Assembly (NCBI RefSeq): GCF_026241105.1
Contig: NZ_JAPFFT010000023.1
Coordinates: forward strand, 1-64,000
Length of the DNA stretch: 64,000 nt
Reading direction: 5' to 3'
Origin: Arthrobacter rhizophilus
GTDB taxonomy: Bacteria > Actinomycetota > Actinomycetes > Actinomycetales > Micrococcaceae
In this document: positions 62,098 through 64,000 of the stretch, one piece after another
How positions within the stretch are numbered: the first letter of the stretch is position 1
How the letters are laid out: each line of letters opens with the position of its first letter
Position numbers and translations under genes: made by a program
Notes under the pieces: model-generated
The model's database searches: none
Seen by the model: only the letters and a program-made list of their open reading frames with translations
Told to the model about the DNA's origin: nothing

Positions 62098-62628
62098 CTA
62101 GAGCGCCCGCTCCATCACGAAATCATGTTCCACGGCATCGCCCAGGCGGAACGACTTGGTCCCGACCTTCCTGAATCCGCTCTTCTCGTAGAAACGGATC
62201 GCCTTGGCATTCTGGCTGTTGACGCCAAGCCACACGCCCGCCACGCCAGTCCCGGCAGCGCGGTCCAGGGTGGCCTTCATGAGCTCCGCGGCAGCACCCA
62301 GGCCGTGGTGTTCAGGATGGACGTAGCATTTGCTCAATTCCGTGGAAGGGGTCAGCGTCAGGGCCGATGCGACGTCGGTATCGCTCGCTGGGCGGGCGAC
62401 GAGCATGCTGTAGCCGCGGAGTTCGCCGGCGGCGTCGATGGCCAGGATGGTGATGTCCGGATCGGCGAGGTACTCCGTGAACTTCGCCGCGCTGAGGGTT
62501 TTGCCCAGGTGCGTGGCGATGTCCTCGGGCGAGGATCCCGGCGGGCAGGCGAGCGGAAAGGTGACGGCGGCAAGCTCCGCCAGCCGTCCGGCGTCGTCCG
62601 CTGTTGCTTCACGGATTGTCTGGCTCAT
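62098..62628 (-). CDS. GNAT-family N-acetyltransferase
   Basis: A 176-aa acetyl-CoA-dependent transferase. The CoA loop follows SKCYVHPEHHGLGAAAELMK (about 102-121), with the later GVNSQNAKAIRFYEKSGFRK as motif B. The N-terminus begins IREATADDAGRLAELAA. The substrate is unknown. It is a single gene, 62753-side neighbour being on the same strand but separated by a hairpin. Confidence 0.9.
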   Translation of the reverse strand: MSQTIREATADDAGRLAELAAVTFPLACPPGSSPEDIATHLGKTLSAAKFTEYLADPDITILAIDAAGELRGYSMLVARPASDTDVASALTLTPSTELSKCYVHPEHHGLGAAAELMKATLDRAAGTGVAGVWLGVNSQNAKAIRFYEKSGFRKVGTKSFRLGDAVEHDFVMERAL

Positions 62629-62656
62629 GCGGTCCTCTCAGGAATGCAGGCGCTGA

Positions 62657-62688
62657 AATGCCCCTCAAGACTGATCTTAAGGGGCATT
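62657..62688 (-). terminator. terminator after the MHS transporter
   Basis: AATGCCCCTCAAGA (62657-62670) and TCTTAAGGGGCATT (62675-62688) pair with one mismatch around CTGA. It lies 65 bases beyond the transporter stop. Confidence 0.75.
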
Positions 62689-62752
62689 CCAGCCAAGGAT
62701 TACGACGGCGGTGGCCCACCGAACCGTTCCGCTTCCGGGAGCGCCGGGGTGC

Positions 62753-64000
62753 TTATGCCTGGGCTTCCTGGAGCAGGCGAAGGTCCTCTTCCGGCTGTGG
62801 ATCCCTGCCCAAGGCGAGGCCGACAATGGTCACGACTGCCGTGGCCAGCAAGTACCCGGCGATCAGGAGCCAGCTGCCGGAAGCGGCGTAGAGGGCCGTG
62901 AAGATCAACGGGGCCACAGCTCCGCCGACTACTCCCGCTACGGTGTAGGCCAGGGAACTGCCGGCGTAGCGGAGCCTGGCCGGGAACTGCTCGGTGATGA
63001 AGGCTGCCTGCGGGCCGTACATGAATGCGTGCAGTCCCAGGCCGACCACGACGCCCAAAGTCAAGACCAGGACGGAACGTGACTGGATCATGAGGAAGAA
63101 CAGCGGGATGTACACCGCGGTGGCCGCAGCGGTGATGCCGTAGACCAGCCGGCGATTGAACCGGTCCGTGACGGCTCCAGAGGCCGGGATCAGGATCAGT
63201 TGGAAGGCCGAGCCCACCAAGACGGCGCCCAGCACGTTGCCGGTGGTCATACCCAGCTCCTTGGTGGCATAGACAGCGACGAACACGGTGAATAGGGAGT
63301 ACAAGACGTCGGGGCAGATCCGGCACAGCGCCGCGGCAAGAAGGGGACGGACCTGGGTGGTGAGGACCTCCTTGATGGGAGCCTTGGGCCGCTCGCCCGT
63401 GGCTTCGATGGCCTTGAATACCGGGGTTTCCTCTAGCTTGAGCCGGATGACCAGGCCGAAGGCAACCAGGATGGCGGAGCTGAGGAAGGCCACGCGCCAG
63501 CCCCATGCGATGAAGGCTTCGTTGCTCATGACCGCAGCCAGGACGGCAAGGGCGCCGTTGGCGAGCAGGTTGCCGGCGGGCGGGCCGATCTGGGCTGCGG
63601 AAGACCAGAATCCGCGCTTGTTGGGATTGGCGTATTCGCTGGACAGGAGCACGGCGCCGCCCCATTCGCCACCTACGCCAATGCCCTGGATCAAGCGGAG
63701 GAGGACCAGGATGATCGTGGCTCCAATGCCGATGGTGTGGTAATCCGGTAGAGCGCCGATCAGGACCGTGGCCGCACCGATGAGTACGAGGGTGATGACC
63801 AGGACATTTTTGCGTCCGATCTTGTCCCCGAGCCGGCCAAAGACGACGCCGCCGATGGGCCGGGCAAGGTAACCCACCGCGAAGGCCGAGAACGAGAGCA
63901 GGAGGCCTGTGTATTCATCGTTGCCGGGGAAGAAGATCTTGGGGAAGACGAGCGCTGAGGCAACGGAGTAGATGGCGAAGTCGTAGTACTCCAGGGAGGT
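62753..64000 (-). CDS. MFS metabolite:H+ symporter (MHS family), 5' end missing
   Basis: The frame is open to the window edge: residues TSLEYYDFAIYSVASALVFP are read from 64000, matching the MHS signature LEWYDF. So the GTG near 63877 is internal and not the start. About 415 residues are present, with nine or more spans, the loop GRLGDKIGRKNVLVI and RLIQGIGVGGEWGGAVLLSS. These are the marks of ProP/ShiA-like symporters for organic acids, betaines or shikimate. The substrate is unknown and the first 20 or so residues lie outside. Confidence 0.9.
   Translation of the reverse strand, partial: TSLEYYDFAIYSVASALVFPKIFFPGNDEYTGLLLSFSAFAVGYLARPIGGVVFGRLGDKIGRKNVLVITLVLIGAATVLIGALPDYHTIGIGATIILVLLRLIQGIGVGGEWGGAVLLSSEYANPNKRGFWSSAAQIGPPAGNLLANGALAVLAAVMSNEAFIAWGWRVAFLSSAILVAFGLVIRLKLEETPVFKAIEATGERPKAPIKEVLTTQVRPLLAAALCRICPDVLYSLFTVFVAVYATKELGMTTGNVLGAVLVGSAFQLILIPASGAVTDRFNRRLVYGITAAATAVYIPLFFLMIQSRSVLVLTLGVVVGLGLHAFMYGPQAAFITEQFPARLRYAGSSLAYTVAGVVGGAVAPLIFTALYAASGSWLLIAGYLLATAVVTIVGLALGRDPQPEEDLRLLQEAQA

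Overview
This window is chromosomal DNA from a high-GC actinobacterium, most likely a member of the Micrococcaceae close to Arthrobacter or Paenarthrobacter. The reasons are the dense GC-rich coding, many GTG and TTG starts, a purS-purQ-purL operon, a dnaX-recR pair next to a very small SRP RNA, DUF1206, DUF503, LytR_C and DUF2236 family genes, and the mix of IclR, MarR and LysR regulators with sugar and amino-acid importers. No rRNA, CRISPR array, integrase or transposase was seen.

Layout. 1-8.7 kb: end of an unknown gene, a uracil-DNA-glycosylase-like protein, a secreted phosphoesterase, purA, a sigma factor with a membrane partner (candidate anti-sigma), a CoA-binding protein, a polysaccharide deacetylase, a YjbR protein and a TPR-like protein. 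8.9-12.3 kb: a sugar importer resembling NgcEFG, with no ATPase gene. 12.3-17.5 kb: DUF1206, DUF503, purLQS and a small membrane protein. 17.6-26.1 kb: an accessory region holding a triplicated-domain secreted protein, a 49-aa DUF1540 protein, a large subtilisin-family protease, two subtilisin-inhibitor-like (SSI) genes flanking a conserved hypothetical gene, an OhrR-like MarR regulator and two small paralogous proteins. 26.2-35.2 kb: lysC, an ABC-2 exporter, recR, dnaX, SRP RNA, a free-standing YqfO-like domain and tRNA-Ser(GGA). 35.2-44.9 kb: LysR/putA, DUF2236, MFS/MarR, an M23 peptidase and glutathione peroxidase. 45.0-55.5 kb: the catabolic island described below. 55.7-64 kb: a metallophosphoesterase, Stealth phosphotransferase with a HAD phosphatase, a ParB-like/LytR_C pair, TetR, a DsbA-like protein, GNAT and a truncated MHS-type transporter.

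The most interesting region is 45065-55526. A cytochrome P450 gene diverges from an IclR regulator, a histidine-ammonia-lyase (HAL)-like enzyme and a phthalate-dioxygenase-reductase-type flavin/2Fe-2S protein. These are followed by a polar-amino-acid ABC importer and by one 843-aa protein that fuses a glycolate/D-lactate-type FAD oxidase to a HisC/Pat-type aminotransferase. Most genes overlap their neighbours by 4-23 bases. The lyase keeps its MIO Ala-Ser-Gly triad but has Asn where histidases have the substrate-binding His, and no other hut gene is present. I infer an undescribed pathway for an imported aromatic or imidazole amino acid, or its 2-hydroxy acid. The steps would be hydroxy acid to keto acid to amino acid to enoate, with P450 chemistry at one point. 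The second notable locus is the secreted protease with two SSI relatives, one of which has lost both its export signal and one disulfide.
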